A stretch of DNA of 47,864 nt. Origin: Candidatus Izemoplasma sp. (GTDB lineage Bacteria; Bacillota_I; Bacilli_A; Izemoplasmatales; Izemoplasmataceae). The stretch's first letter is position 1; each line of letters begins with the position of its first letter. Below the pieces are notes generated by a model that was not told where the DNA came from, searched no databases, and saw only the letters and a list, made by a program, of their open reading frames with translations. The DNA is taken from assembly GCA_007117885.1 (NCBI GenBank), contig SKFS01000088.1, forward strand, positions 1-47,864. The letters run 5' to 3'. This document shows positions 1 through 10,352 of this stretch, in pieces. The position numbers were made by a program, and so were the translations under genes.

Positions 1-2
1 AT

Positions 3-2138
3 CCAGAAAAGCGCTATTTCATTCATTTTGAGGGTGTCATGAGTGAAACCGTTGTCCACTTAAACGGGGTTAATCTTGGTCAACATAGTGGAGGGTATAC
101 GCCATTTGAAATCGAACTGACTGAGGCGTTGCGTGACGGCGAAAACTTTCTTCACGTTCGCGTTGATTCACGCCCTAAAAACCACCCACCCTTTGGCAAC
201 GTCATTGACTACTTAACTTACAGTGGCATCTACCGTGAAGTGAGTTTAATCGAGCGACAAAAAACCTATATAAAGCACACCCTCATCGATGGTGATGAAG
301 CATACCTCAACCTTAAGCTCATCATCGCAGGGGAAATAAAAAACCAAGCTCTACACATCGAAATCTTTGACCAAGGCACGTGCCTTTTGACGCACCGCGA
401 TCAACTCGATGTTTCGCCTAAAACAATCACCCTACCCCATACTCTGACACTTTGGTCCTTAGAAAACCCCAAGCTCTACACAGCAAAAATTTCTTTTGAC
501 GATACGCTTCAAGATGAGGTGCGTTTCGGAGTACGCACTTTAAGTGTCGATGAAAACCACTTTTATCTCAATGGAAAACCGCTCTTTTTACGCGGATTAA
601 ACCGTCATCAATCGTATCCATATATTGGGTATGCGATGCCGAAAAGTGCCCAGTATGACGACGCTGATCACCTCAAATATGAACTAGGGTGTACAATGGT
701 ACGCAGTTCACACTATCCACCGAGTCGCCATTTTCTCGATCGTTGCGATGAAATCGGTCTTTTAGTTTTCACCGAACTTCCCGGCTGGCAACATATCGGT
801 GATGAAACCTGGAAAAATCATGCTTTAAACGACTTAAAAACGTTAACCTTAAACGATTACAATCACCCGAGTGTTGCAATTATTGGCACCCGAATTAATG
901 AATCAAAAGATGACGATGCATTTTATACTAAGACCCGTGATTGCGTTAAATCAATTGACAAAACACGACCGACAGGCGGTGTTCGTTTCTTTGGTAAAAG
1001 TCAACTCCTAGAGGATATTTACACGCTCAATGATTTTTCGCATCGTGGCCAAAATAAAGGGCTAGTAAAAAAAACAAAAATGACCGCAAAAAAACACCCC
1101 TATTTAATTACCGAGTACAATGGGCACATGTTTCCAACCAAAGCAAACGATGCGGAACCTCGACGTATCGAACACACCTTACGCCATTTTAATGTCCTTG
1201 ACGAAGCTTACCGTCAAAAAGGCGTTATGGGTGCCATTGGTTGGTGTATGAATGACTACAACACGCATAAAGAGTTTGGCAGCAACAACGGCATCTGTTT
1301 TCACGGTGTCAACGATATGAACCGCAATCCTAAATATGCGGCGGCGGCTTACGCGTCTCAAGGGGAAAAACCGTATATGAAAGTCTTATCGATGATGCAT
1401 ATCGGCGATCGCAATCACGGCGAACTTAAAGAGGTCATCGTCGCAACGAACCTCGATGCTGTAGATCTTTACAAAAACGATCGCTACATCGGTCGATACA
1501 CCCGAAACAAAGCCTATGCAAACCTACCCTACCCACCGATTATCATCGATGACATCATTGGAAACCAAATTCATGATCAAGAAAACTTTAAACCTAAAGA
1601 CGCCACCCGTGTTAAAAAACTCTTACTGAAAACATTGCGAAATGACCTCAAAATAACCCCAATAATGAAACTGCAATTAGGCATTTTCATGCTAAAGTAC
1701 AAACTCACCTATGATGATGCCGCTAAACTTTACACTAAATACATTGGCGGTTGGGGTGAAAAACACAATGTATACCGTTTTGAAGGCATCAAAAATAACC
1801 AAGTGGTCGTGACTGAACTTAAGGGCCATCAACGTGATTACCGTCTAAAAATAACCTATAAAGAGAACCCGATGGCCATGGATGAAACCTACGATGTTCG
1901 GAAAATAACCGTTGAAGAAGTCAATGCACTCAATGAACGGTCGTATTACTCAAGCACACACTTCAGCATTAAAACAAGTGACCACCTCAAGGTTATCGGA
2001 CCCACAACACGCGTCTTAACAGGCGGCATTGAATCCTTTTGGGTTCGCACCGTAAAACCGGGTTCGGCAACGCTTATCCTCACCTCAAAATACCCTCAAG
2101 AAACCCTCAAACTAACCATAAAAAAAGCCTCGGAATAA
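3..2138 (+). CDS. Glycoside hydrolase family 2 protein (beta-glucuronidase/beta-galactosidase-like), 5' partial
   Basis: Frame is open upstream of the ATG at 39 (PEKRYFIHFEGV-MSETVVHLNG...), so the gene begins before the window. GH2 jelly-roll (VVHLNGVNLGQHSGGYTPFEIELT), acid/base region (GTRINES) and nucleophile-like region (YLITEYNGHMFP). Confidence 0.85.
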   Translation, partial: PEKRYFIHFEGVMSETVVHLNGVNLGQHSGGYTPFEIELTEALRDGENFLHVRVDSRPKNHPPFGNVIDYLTYSGIYREVSLIERQKTYIKHTLIDGDEAYLNLKLIIAGEIKNQALHIEIFDQGTCLLTHRDQLDVSPKTITLPHTLTLWSLENPKLYTAKISFDDTLQDEVRFGVRTLSVDENHFYLNGKPLFLRGLNRHQSYPYIGYAMPKSAQYDDADHLKYELGCTMVRSSHYPPSRHFLDRCDEIGLLVFTELPGWQHIGDETWKNHALNDLKTLTLNDYNHPSVAIIGTRINESKDDDAFYTKTRDCVKSIDKTRPTGGVRFFGKSQLLEDIYTLNDFSHRGQNKGLVKKTKMTAKKHPYLITEYNGHMFPTKANDAEPRRIEHTLRHFNVLDEAYRQKGVMGAIGWCMNDYNTHKEFGSNNGICFHGVNDMNRNPKYAAAAYASQGEKPYMKVLSMMHIGDRNHGELKEVIVATNLDAVDLYKNDRYIGRYTRNKAYANLPYPPIIIDDIIGNQIHDQENFKPKDATRVKKLLLKTLRNDLKITPIMKLQLGIFMLKYKLTYDDAAKLYTKYIGGWGEKHNVYRFEGIKNNQVVVTELKGHQRDYRLKITYKENPMAMDETYDVRKITVEEVNALNERSYYSSTHFSIKTSDHLKVIGPTTRVLTGGIESFWVRTVKPGSATLILTSKYPQETLKLTIKKASE

Positions 2139-2149
2139 TTTCGAGGCTT
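2125..2149. terminator. Bidirectional intrinsic terminator between convergent genes
   Basis: AAGCCTCG(2125-2132) / CGAGGCTT(2142-2149), A-run 5' and T-rich 3'; covers the stops of both convergent genes. Confidence 0.7.
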
Positions 2150-3825
2150 TAAACTTCTTGAATCACCGGTAAAATCATCGGATTTCGTTCCGTCTTCCGA
2201 TAGATATGATCGATTAACAAATGGGTAATCTCGCGTTTTAGTTGCGGCGCATTATAGCGATTCTTTTGCAACGACTCGTCGACGAGCGCCGCCACCATCT
2301 CACTAATCTCATTCGTCAATGGCGTATGGTCTTTCATATAGACAAACCCACGTGACATAATAATCGGTTTACCGATCATTACTTTCTTGTCGTGGTCAAT
2401 GGTTACAATCGCACTTAAAAGACCATCCTCACTTAAGATTTTGCGATCCCGTAAGACCACATTCCCGACATCACCAATACCTTTGCCATCAATGTAAACA
2501 TTGCCGGCTTGAACTTTCCCCGCAACGCGGGCAGAACTACGTGTTAATGCTAAAACATCGCCATTATCTAAAACGAATTCATGCCCTCGCTCCACACCAC
2601 AGGCAATGCCTGTTTCCGCATGAATCTTTAACATCCGATATTCCCCATGAACCGGCATAAAATACTTCGGTTTAATAAGCTTAAGCATTAACTTAAGCTC
2701 CTCATTCCCGGCATGACCAGAGGTATGGGTATCCGTAAATGGCGAATGGGTAATCACATTCGCTTCACGTTTAAAAAGCTGATTGATGGTCTTTGAGACA
2801 CTGCGTTGGTTTCCAGGAATCGGACTCGAAGAAAAAATCACTGTGTCGCCGCGGGCAATCTTAATGTCGCGATGCGTCCCATTCGCAATCCGTGAAAGCG
2901 CGGCAAACGGTTCTCCCTGAGAGCCCGTACAAAGAATCGTAATTTCATGCGCATTAAAATGCCGCAACGCTCTCGCTCCGACAAACGTCCCATGGGGTGC
3001 ATTAATATAGCCCATATCGAGTCCAACCTCAATAGTGCGCTCCATACTTCGACCGAAGACAGCAATCTTACGATGAGTCGCAATACTAGCCTCAACAAGC
3101 TGTTGAACCCGGTGGACATTCGATGCAAACGTTGCCACGATGATACGTCCTTCAATCTTCGTGAAAATATCTTTTATACTCTCACTGACATCCGCTTCAC
3201 TCTTTGTAAAAACATTGACCTCCGCATTCGTCGAATCGCTCATTAATAAAAGCGTACCTTTTGACCCTAAACGGGCCATTTTTGCATACTCCGCATCGGG
3301 GCCTGTCGGGGTAAAGTCAAACTTAAAATCACCGGTATGGACAATATTACCTTCCGGTGAGCGTACCACAACACCAAACGAATCCGGTATGGAATGATTC
3401 GTTCTAAAAAAACCAACACTCAATGTGTTGAAACGGATAATGTCGTTCTCAAAATACTCTAATAAATTGTACTGTAGTCCTTTGTGTTCTTGCATTTTAT
3501 TGCGAATCAGTCCAATCGCTAAACCATTCGCATAAATCTTGGGGATGTGAACATGTCGTAAAAGCCAGGGAATACCACCGATATGGTCCTCGTGACCATG
3601 CGTTATAAAAAGGGCTTTAATCTTTTCTTGGTTCTCCACTAGATACGTATAATCAGGAATAACATAATCAATACCGAGTAAGTATTCATCGGGAAACATA
3701 ATCCCGGCATCGATAATAATAATCTCATCCTGATACTCGACACAATACATGTTTTTACCAACTTCACCCAGACCGCCTAATGCAAAAACACCGACCTCAT
3801 TTGATTTTAATAATGGTTGATGCAT
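2149..3825 (-). CDS. rnj: Ribonuclease J (metallo-beta-lactamase/beta-CASP)
   Basis: ALGGLGEVGKNMY, HGHEDHIGG, HTGDFKFDFTP, SSPIPGNQ, PVHGEYRML. Start set to MHQPLL, preceded by AGGAGG on the minus strand. Confidence 0.93.
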   Translation of the reverse strand: MHQPLLKSNEVGVFALGGLGEVGKNMYCVEYQDEIIIIDAGIMFPDEYLLGIDYVIPDYTYLVENQEKIKALFITHGHEDHIGGIPWLLRHVHIPKIYANGLAIGLIRNKMQEHKGLQYNLLEYFENDIIRFNTLSVGFFRTNHSIPDSFGVVVRSPEGNIVHTGDFKFDFTPTGPDAEYAKMARLGSKGTLLLMSDSTNAEVNVFTKSEADVSESIKDIFTKIEGRIIVATFASNVHRVQQLVEASIATHRKIAVFGRSMERTIEVGLDMGYINAPHGTFVGARALRHFNAHEITILCTGSQGEPFAALSRIANGTHRDIKIARGDTVIFSSSPIPGNQRSVSKTINQLFKREANVITHSPFTDTHTSGHAGNEELKLMLKLIKPKYFMPVHGEYRMLKIHAETGIACGVERGHEFVLDNGDVLALTRSSARVAGKVQAGNVYIDGKGIGDVGNVVLRDRKILSEDGLLSAIVTIDHDKKVMIGKPIIMSRGFVYMKDHTPLTNEISEMVAALVDESLQKNRYNAPQLKREITHLLIDHIYRKTERNPMILPVIQEV

Positions 3826-3924
3826 TAATCGTCCTCCTAAACAGTTGTTTATCTTAAACATTATAACCTATTTGCCGTTATAAACCAACGACTATGTGTT
3901 ATAATTTTTTAGTAGGTGAAGGCA

Positions 3925-4710
3925 ATGAAAAAGAATAAAATCATCTTTTTTGATATCGACCATACGATTTATGATCCTCATCATAAATCGATTCCTAAAA
4001 CAACCATAGAGGCCTTTAAAAAACTCTCAGCACGTCAAGACACGATTATCGCCATCGCGACCGGTCGTGCTTTTTACATGCTCGACATTATCGAAGCATT
4101 ACAACCTTACATCGATGCCTACATTACAATTAACGGTCAAATTGTCGTTGCAGATGGGACAACTATCCACGATGAACCCCTTTCTAAAGCAACCATAAAA
4201 ACCGTTAAAGATGTCTTTAATAAGTACCAATTAACATTTGGCTATATCGGTAAATCAACCCAAGCTATCAACCGGATAAACCACGGCATCGTTCGTTTAT
4301 TTGAAGAAGCCTCAATGCCTTTACCTGAACATAACCCTCAGTTTGAAAAAAAACACACTGTCTACCAAATGTGGGCCTTCGGTGACGATGAAACCTTCGC
4401 AAAAATGCAAGCAGAACTCCCCCATCTTCAACTCGTTCCATGGCTTAGTGATGGCTTTGATGTCGTTTTAGATTCGCGCAGTAAAAAAGATGGCATCATC
4501 AAACTTTTAGCCTACTACGACATCCCTTTACAAAATAGTTATTGTTTTGGCGATGGCGATAACGATCGGGAGATGCTTGAACTCGTCCCTAATTCTATCG
4601 CCATGGGCAATGCCAAAGAAAGCATCCGTAAAAAAGCCAAGCATATTACCGAAGCCATTCATGAAGATGGGGTTTACTTAGCTTTAAAAAGAATCGGTTT
4701 AATCCAGTAG
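3925..4710 (+). CDS. HAD-superfamily hydrolase, Cof-type phosphatase
   Basis: IIFFDIDHTIYDP, IAIATGRAFYM, SYCFGDGDNDREMLELVPNSIAMGNA. Confidence 0.88.
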   Translation: MKKNKIIFFDIDHTIYDPHHKSIPKTTIEAFKKLSARQDTIIAIATGRAFYMLDIIEALQPYIDAYITINGQIVVADGTTIHDEPLSKATIKTVKDVFNKYQLTFGYIGKSTQAINRINHGIVRLFEEASMPLPEHNPQFEKKHTVYQMWAFGDDETFAKMQAELPHLQLVPWLSDGFDVVLDSRSKKDGIIKLLAYYDIPLQNSYCFGDGDNDREMLELVPNSIAMGNAKESIRKKAKHITEAIHEDGVYLALKRIGLIQ

Positions 4711-4719
4711 GAGGCAGCC

Positions 4720-7053
4720 ATGATTGTTGAAGTGCTCGTCGATGTTAAACACCAAGCGGTCGACCACGTTTTTGACTACGCAGTCCCTAATCATCTAAGC
4801 GCTTATCTCGAACTTGGCCAAAGAGTTAAAGTTCCTTTTGGTCATCGTCAAATAAGCGGGATTATTGTCCATATCAAGTCCACCAGTGACGTTCAACCAC
4901 TCAAAGAAGTCATTGCCCTTATCGATCTTGAACCGCTCTACTCTAAAGAACTGATCGACCTCGCTTTTGAACTCGCCAAAAATCACTTTGGTATTACGCT
5001 TAGCTACTTGCATGCGATGGTTCCTAACGCCTTGAAAATGCGTTATAAAAAACGCCTAATTCCCCTTAACTTATCACAACTACCTAAAGCATTACAGGAA
5101 AAATTCAAAAGACACCAGGCGATTGCCATTGAAGATAGTGGCTTACCCTATCGTCAACTGCAACATCTTATCGAAGAAAAAAAACTAGAGATTATAACTG
5201 AGTTTCAGCAAAAACTCGGTATTTATCACCAAGAGTATGTCTACTTAAGAAACGTAAAAAAGGTGAAAGGTTCAAAACAAAACGCCATCATCAAAGCCTT
5301 ACAAGAAAACGATGGTCAACTTAAACCAACCCTCTTGAAAACCACCGCCAGTTCCCACGCAACACTCAACAGCTTATTAAAAAAGGATATTATTACCATC
5401 GAAAGCGTTGAGAGTCATCGTGTGATCACCTCACTGATCAAACTTCCTCATCAAGAGGTCACGTTAAACAACGCCCAAACAGATGCCTATGAGCAAGTCA
5501 AAAACACTTTTGGAAGGTACCAGGCATTCTTACTACACGGGATTACCTCAAGTGGCAAAACCGAAGTGTATATCAAACTGGTAGAAGCCTGTCTAAACGA
5601 CCAAAAAAGTGCTTTAGTCTTAGTCCCTGAAATAAGCTTAACCCCAAACTTAGCTGCCCGCTTCAAAGCGAAATTCAATGACCGTGTCGTGCTTTACCAT
5701 AGCCGTTTGTCGGAAGGTGAGCGCTACGATGAATGGCGTAAAGCAAAACAACAAAAAGCGCGAGTGATGATCGGTGCACGGAGTGCGGTCTTTGCCCCTT
5801 TAAATAACTTAGGTATTATCATTATTGATGAAGAACATAGTGACGCTTATCGTCAAGAAGACCCGCCTAAATACAACGCCATTGACGTTGCGATTCGCCG
5901 TGCTAAGCACCATCATATTCCCATTCTTTTAGGCAGTGCCACCCCGAGTGTTGAACGTTATTATCAAGCCGTCCACCAAGACATCACGCTACTAACCTTA
6001 AAAGAACGGGCCTTAAACAGTGTTTTACCCACGGTTGAAATCGTCGATATGCGGGAAGAACTCTATCAAGGAAACACGTCGATATTTTCTAAAAAAGCAC
6101 AGGCTGCGATCACACAAAGCCTCGCCATGAGCGAACAAGTATTAATCTTAATTAACCGCCGTGGCCATGCGAACTTTGTACTCTGTCGAGAATGTGGCCA
6201 AGCAATACGTTGTCCAGAATGTGAACTTACCATGACCTATCACCATGCCCATAAAAGCTTAAAATGTCATTATTGCCATGTTCAAGAACCGATGCCGATC
6301 ACGTGTCCTTATTGCAGCTCAAAGCATATACGCTACATGGGGATAGGCAGTGAACGTGTTGAAGCCGTATTAAACGAAACCTTTAAAGACGCGGAAGTGA
6401 TTCGTATGGATCACGATACAACCCAGCAAAAAAATGCCCATGAACAGCTGTTATATACCTTTGAAAACCGAGGCGATATTTTAGTCGGCACGCAGATGAT
6501 TTCTAAAGGACTCGACTTTGATCGCGTTCGATGTGTGATTATTCTTAGCGCAGACATGGCGTTAAACATCCCCGATTATTATGCGAAAGAAGAAGCCTTC
6601 CAGCTCTTTATGCAAATGGCTGGTCGTAGTGGCCGCAGAGCATCAAGAGGGCAGGTTATTCTCCAAGCGTATGAACCCAATCATCCAGTTTTGACGTATG
6701 TTAAAAACCATGATTATACGGGCTTTTATAACGATGAGATCGCGCAGCGGGAAATCTTATATTTACCCCCTTTTAGTCAAACCCTTCAACTGACTATCAA
6801 ACATCATAGTAAGAATCAATCGCATTTAAAAACCCTTGAATTGTTGCGCGAACTTAAAAAAACGTCGCATTTAGGAACCCGCATCATTGGACCTATCACC
6901 CCTAAATATGCCCGTATGCAAAAGCAATACCGAACACAAATACTGATTAAAACCACCGCAATCGATCAATGGAAAGCAACCCTTCGTGGCCTTATCGATC
7001 GTTTAGACTTTAAAGACACGGTGATCCAAATTGATGATCGCTTGACCTTATAA
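4720..7053 (+). CDS. priA: Primosomal protein N' (replication restart helicase)
   Basis: LLHGITSSGKTEVYIK Walker A, IIIIDEEHSDAYRQEDPPKYNAIDVA, zinc cysteines CRECGQAIRCPEC/CHYC/CPYC, AGRSGRRASRGQVILQ. Confidence 0.95.
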   Translation: MIVEVLVDVKHQAVDHVFDYAVPNHLSAYLELGQRVKVPFGHRQISGIIVHIKSTSDVQPLKEVIALIDLEPLYSKELIDLAFELAKNHFGITLSYLHAMVPNALKMRYKKRLIPLNLSQLPKALQEKFKRHQAIAIEDSGLPYRQLQHLIEEKKLEIITEFQQKLGIYHQEYVYLRNVKKVKGSKQNAIIKALQENDGQLKPTLLKTTASSHATLNSLLKKDIITIESVESHRVITSLIKLPHQEVTLNNAQTDAYEQVKNTFGRYQAFLLHGITSSGKTEVYIKLVEACLNDQKSALVLVPEISLTPNLAARFKAKFNDRVVLYHSRLSEGERYDEWRKAKQQKARVMIGARSAVFAPLNNLGIIIIDEEHSDAYRQEDPPKYNAIDVAIRRAKHHHIPILLGSATPSVERYYQAVHQDITLLTLKERALNSVLPTVEIVDMREELYQGNTSIFSKKAQAAITQSLAMSEQVLILINRRGHANFVLCRECGQAIRCPECELTMTYHHAHKSLKCHYCHVQEPMPITCPYCSSKHIRYMGIGSERVEAVLNETFKDAEVIRMDHDTTQQKNAHEQLLYTFENRGDILVGTQMISKGLDFDRVRCVIILSADMALNIPDYYAKEEAFQLFMQMAGRSGRRASRGQVILQAYEPNHPVLTYVKNHDYTGFYNDEIAQREILYLPPFSQTLQLTIKHHSKNQSHLKTLELLRELKKTSHLGTRIIGPITPKYARMQKQYRTQILIKTTAIDQWKATLRGLIDRLDFKDTVIQIDDRLTL

Positions 7054-7064
7054 GGAGGAAACCA

Positions 7065-8021
7065 ATGAACATAGTCTTTATGGGAACCCCAGAGTTCAGT
7101 GTACCGATTTTAACCGACCTCGCCGAACGATACACGATTGTCGGTATTGTAACACAACCGGATAAACCGGTCGGAAGAAAAAGGATCCTCAGCGCATCAC
7201 CCGTTAAAAACGAAGCGTTAAGTCTCGGTTTAACGCTACTTCAACCGCAGCGTATCCGTGTGGACTATGACGCTATTTTAGCACTTAACCCCGATTTAAT
7301 TATTACGGCAGCGTATGGTCAAATCCTGCCTAAAGCATTGCTTGAAAGACCACGATACGGTGCCATTAATGTCCACGCTAGCCTCTTGCCAAAACTTCGG
7401 GGCGGTGCGCCCGTCCAACGGGCCATAGAACGAGGGCATAAAACCACCGGCATTACGATTATGAAAATGGCTACCAAAATGGATGCTGGGGACATTTATG
7501 CCCAAAAAGCCATCGCTATTGAAAAGGATGAAACAAGTGGCACACTCTTCCCTAAGTTAAGCCAACTCGGTCGTGATTTACTTATTGAGGTCTTGCCAAG
7601 TATTTTATCGGGCGCGCTAACAGCCACTCCACAAAATGAGGATGCGGTAACCTATGCTTATAATCTAAAGCCGGAAGAAGAATACTTAGACTTCAATCAA
7701 CCTGGTGAACAACTCGAAGCGAAAATACGGGCCTTTTATCCAGAGCCGAGTACCTATACTTACCTTGGCGAAGAAAAATTCAAAATCCGTAAGGCCGAGT
7801 TTTTTAACTGTGAAAGTTTTTTTCCATTGCATGGCAATAAAGCCAATGGTGAAGTGCTCAAAATTATTGATAACGGCATCGGCATAAAAACAGAGACCGG
7901 CGCACTCATCGCAACAGAAGTGCAGCTTCAAGGACGAAAAGCTATGGCCGCACGCGATTTTATGAACGGCATCGGCAAAGCTAAAATCGTTCCTGGTCTT
8001 ATCCTAAAAAAACCGGTTTAG
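7065..8021 (+). CDS. fmt: Methionyl-tRNA formyltransferase
   Basis: MNIVFMGTPEFSVPIL, INVHASLLPKLRGGAPVQRAI; follows priA as in many Firmicutes. Confidence 0.95.
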   Translation: MNIVFMGTPEFSVPILTDLAERYTIVGIVTQPDKPVGRKRILSASPVKNEALSLGLTLLQPQRIRVDYDAILALNPDLIITAAYGQILPKALLERPRYGAINVHASLLPKLRGGAPVQRAIERGHKTTGITIMKMATKMDAGDIYAQKAIAIEKDETSGTLFPKLSQLGRDLLIEVLPSILSGALTATPQNEDAVTYAYNLKPEEEYLDFNQPGEQLEAKIRAFYPEPSTYTYLGEEKFKIRKAEFFNCESFFPLHGNKANGEVLKIIDNGIGIKTETGALIATEVQLQGRKAMAARDFMNGIGKAKIVPGLILKKPV

Positions 8022-8035
8022 TGCACATAAATCGT

Positions 8036-8064
8036 TTGTCGCTAACCACTAAAAATGCTATAAT
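8036..8064 (+). promoter_or_regulatory. Putative SigA promoter for the PgpA-like gene
   Basis: TTGTCG (8036-8041), 17-nt spacer, extended -10 TGC-TATAAT (8059-8064). Confidence 0.6.
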
Positions 8065-8097
8065 AACAACACCATCCTCAAAAAGGAGAGAGATACG

Positions 8098-8661
8098 ATG
8101 AAAGCAAGAGCTTTATTTAACCGTGAAGAAATGTTAGAAATGAATCGTAAAACCTTATTGGAGCGGGGAGTCACCATCGAAGAAATCGCTGAAATAGCCC
8201 ATATGCAACAATCCAAATGGAGCGATGATATATCGATGAAAGATTGCATCGATTCAGTCGAAAAAATTCTTTCATTACGAGATACCTTTCACCTCTTACA
8301 ACTCGGTGCAGAAATCGATCGTTTAACCGAAGAAAACCTTATTCGAGAACCGTTGCGTGAGATTCTTAACGCCGATTTAGGCATGTTTGGAATCGATGAG
8401 CTTTTTGGTTTAGAACTCGCAGGTCTTTACGGCACCATTGGCAAAACCAATTTTGGTGACATCGATGTCAATAAACCGCTCGTCGTAGCCAGGTTAAACC
8501 ACGATGGGAAAAGCGATAAACATCAATGCCACACCTTTTTAGATGATATCGTCGGTGCCATCGCCGCAGCCGCATCCACCCGTGTTGCCCAAATTATTAA
8601 TGAACGTGAAGCGCGCAAAGACCCAAGCTACCAGGAGATAAAACTCGATTTTGATCTATAG
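8098..8661 (+). CDS. YutG/PgpA-family protein (phosphatidylglycerophosphatase A-related)
   Basis: LLERGVTIEEIAEIAHMQQ and HTFLDDIVGAIAAAASTRVAQ resemble Bacillus YutG. Confidence 0.75.
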   Translation: MKARALFNREEMLEMNRKTLLERGVTIEEIAEIAHMQQSKWSDDISMKDCIDSVEKILSLRDTFHLLQLGAEIDRLTEENLIREPLREILNADLGMFGIDELFGLELAGLYGTIGKTNFGDIDVNKPLVVARLNHDGKSDKHQCHTFLDDIVGAIAAAASTRVAQIINEREARKDPSYQEIKLDFDL

Positions 8662-8673
8662 GAAGTGTTCCCC

Positions 8674-10215
8674 ATGGCCAAGCAAGAAAAAAACTTAGAC
8701 GATTTTTTTAAAAAAGTCGATCAGGATCCGAAAAACCCGCAAAAATCCAAAAAGAAGAAAGCTAAAGACGTTGATCCTAATAAAGAGACAACCTTTGATA
8801 AAATAGCACTTTTCTTCAAAAGCAACGTCGAACGGATCCGTTCTTACTCAACACGAAATCCCGATAAAGATGTGTCGACATTCCGTCGACGTTTACGCGT
8901 TTTCTACAAACGCCTTTTAAAACGGGCAAGCGATCGCTTTAGTTTTGAATCGGGTGTCGACATCTTAGATGAAACCAGCGTTCTTTACCGTCGTAATCGC
9001 GTTATTAAAAATATCCTTATCGTGACCAACTTAGTGTTCCTACTCTTTACCGTCATCGGTAATGAAAACCCGAATTACATTGTGATCTTTGGATTCGGTA
9101 TTTTAATGTTCGCAATTAACACAACACTAAAACGAATCATCAAAGAACAACCGCGGACACTCCTCAAACAACAGATGGCGATGTACATCGCCAGTGTCTA
9201 CATCATCTTAGCTTCCTTTGGTGTGTACATTAAACTCCGCGTGGGCGTTCGCCCTGACGAACTCGTTGACTTTTCGATCACCCAAGCAGGGTATGCGCTC
9301 ATTTACTTTGCTTTAGTTGTGATTGCGCTTTATCAAGATGCAACACTATTAAGAATTCTTTTCAAATGGGTTTTAGTACTGATGACAATTATTCACGTGA
9401 CGATTATGTACCCATTATATGAATACGCGGATTCCCTCGAAAACTTGTACAATTATTTGACACAGGATAATTACTATGTGACCGTTGACATCTTTTTACG
9501 CACCTTAGTCTTAATCATTTTTAATATCGCTCTGTATTCATCCGTTGCCATCGGTGAAATGATGAATGAGAAACGGAAAGAAGAACTCATTAAGCGCCGT
9601 GATATGGAAACGGACTTTAAAGCGGTTGTCGGCGATGTATTCGACGTAATCTCTGTATTCAACACCCACTCTGCAGAAGAAGATAGAACCAGTGCTCATC
9701 GTGTCGCAGAAATTGCCTCACGACTTGGTAATGTTCTTGGTTTAAGCCCCAACGTATGCACTGAAATCTTTGATTACTCGAAAATCCATGTCGATAAAGT
9801 CGACAACTTATCAATTTTGGAGTATGAAGCCAAAGAAGTTCTCAATGAAAAAGACTATCAAGTGATCCGTGAAAAAACGATACTGGGTAGCATTATCATC
9901 AAACGCCTACAACTTAACCAAAAAAGTGAGGATATCATACGTTCTCACTTCGAAAAAACCAACGATAAAACCTTTACTGAGCGAATGAAACGTATTCAGC
10001 GTAGTCAAGAAGGTCAAATCATTCTTATGGCGGAAATGTATGAGATTCTCCGTCAACCAAGAAACTATAAAACAGCGTTAACCCATAAGCGTGCTGTCGA
10101 ACTTCTCGAAACGGAGTTCAAAGATTATTTTGAACCTTACATCCTCGATCGGTTCATAAAATATAGCGGTGAGTTCGAAGATTATTACCAACGATTTAAG
10201 TTGAAATTAGCGTAA
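8674..10215 (+). CDS. Membrane protein with degenerate HD/HD-GYP-like C-terminal domain
   Basis: Charged N-terminus, several hydrophobic segments, then an HRVAEIASRLGNVLGLSPN...FDYSKIHVDKV...SHFEKTNDK...MYEILRQPRNYKTALTHKRAVELL layout matching HD-GYP order with ligands lost. Confidence 0.55.
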   Translation: MAKQEKNLDDFFKKVDQDPKNPQKSKKKKAKDVDPNKETTFDKIALFFKSNVERIRSYSTRNPDKDVSTFRRRLRVFYKRLLKRASDRFSFESGVDILDETSVLYRRNRVIKNILIVTNLVFLLFTVIGNENPNYIVIFGFGILMFAINTTLKRIIKEQPRTLLKQQMAMYIASVYIILASFGVYIKLRVGVRPDELVDFSITQAGYALIYFALVVIALYQDATLLRILFKWVLVLMTIIHVTIMYPLYEYADSLENLYNYLTQDNYYVTVDIFLRTLVLIIFNIALYSSVAIGEMMNEKRKEELIKRRDMETDFKAVVGDVFDVISVFNTHSAEEDRTSAHRVAEIASRLGNVLGLSPNVCTEIFDYSKIHVDKVDNLSILEYEAKEVLNEKDYQVIREKTILGSIIIKRLQLNQKSEDIIRSHFEKTNDKTFTERMKRIQRSQEGQIILMAEMYEILRQPRNYKTALTHKRAVELLETEFKDYFEPYILDRFIKYSGEFEDYYQRFKLKLA

Positions 10216-10244
10216 CCTTTTACGTCGGAATAAATAGAACCGTA

Positions 10245-10271
10245 AACACATCGTTTCGATGTGTTTTTTTT
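10245..10271 (+). terminator. Intrinsic terminator after the HD-like gene
   Basis: AACACATCG / CGATGTGTT with TTT loop, followed by a T-run. Confidence 0.85.
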
Positions 10272-10286
10272 GATTTAATCGAAAAT

Positions 10287-10300
10287 TACAAGCGCTTTCA
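10287..10300 (+). promoter_or_regulatory. Candidate cre (CcpA) site
   Basis: TACAAGCGCTTTCA versus cre-type TGAAAGCGCTTTCA (2 differences), upstream of the -35. Confidence 0.5.
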
Positions 10301-10318
10301 CTTTTTTGCGAAAAAGGC

Positions 10319-10346
10319 TTGATTTCTCACTCATACGCGATATAAT
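10319..10346 (+). promoter_or_regulatory. Putative SigA promoter of the glutamate mutase operon
   Basis: TTGATT (10319-10324), 16-nt spacer, TATAAT (10341-10346). Confidence 0.65.
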
Positions 10347-10352
10347 TAAAAA

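Noticed and set aside
2947-3397. Plus-strand ORFs opposite RNase J
   Set aside because: Antisense to rnj, no RBS or domain evidence.
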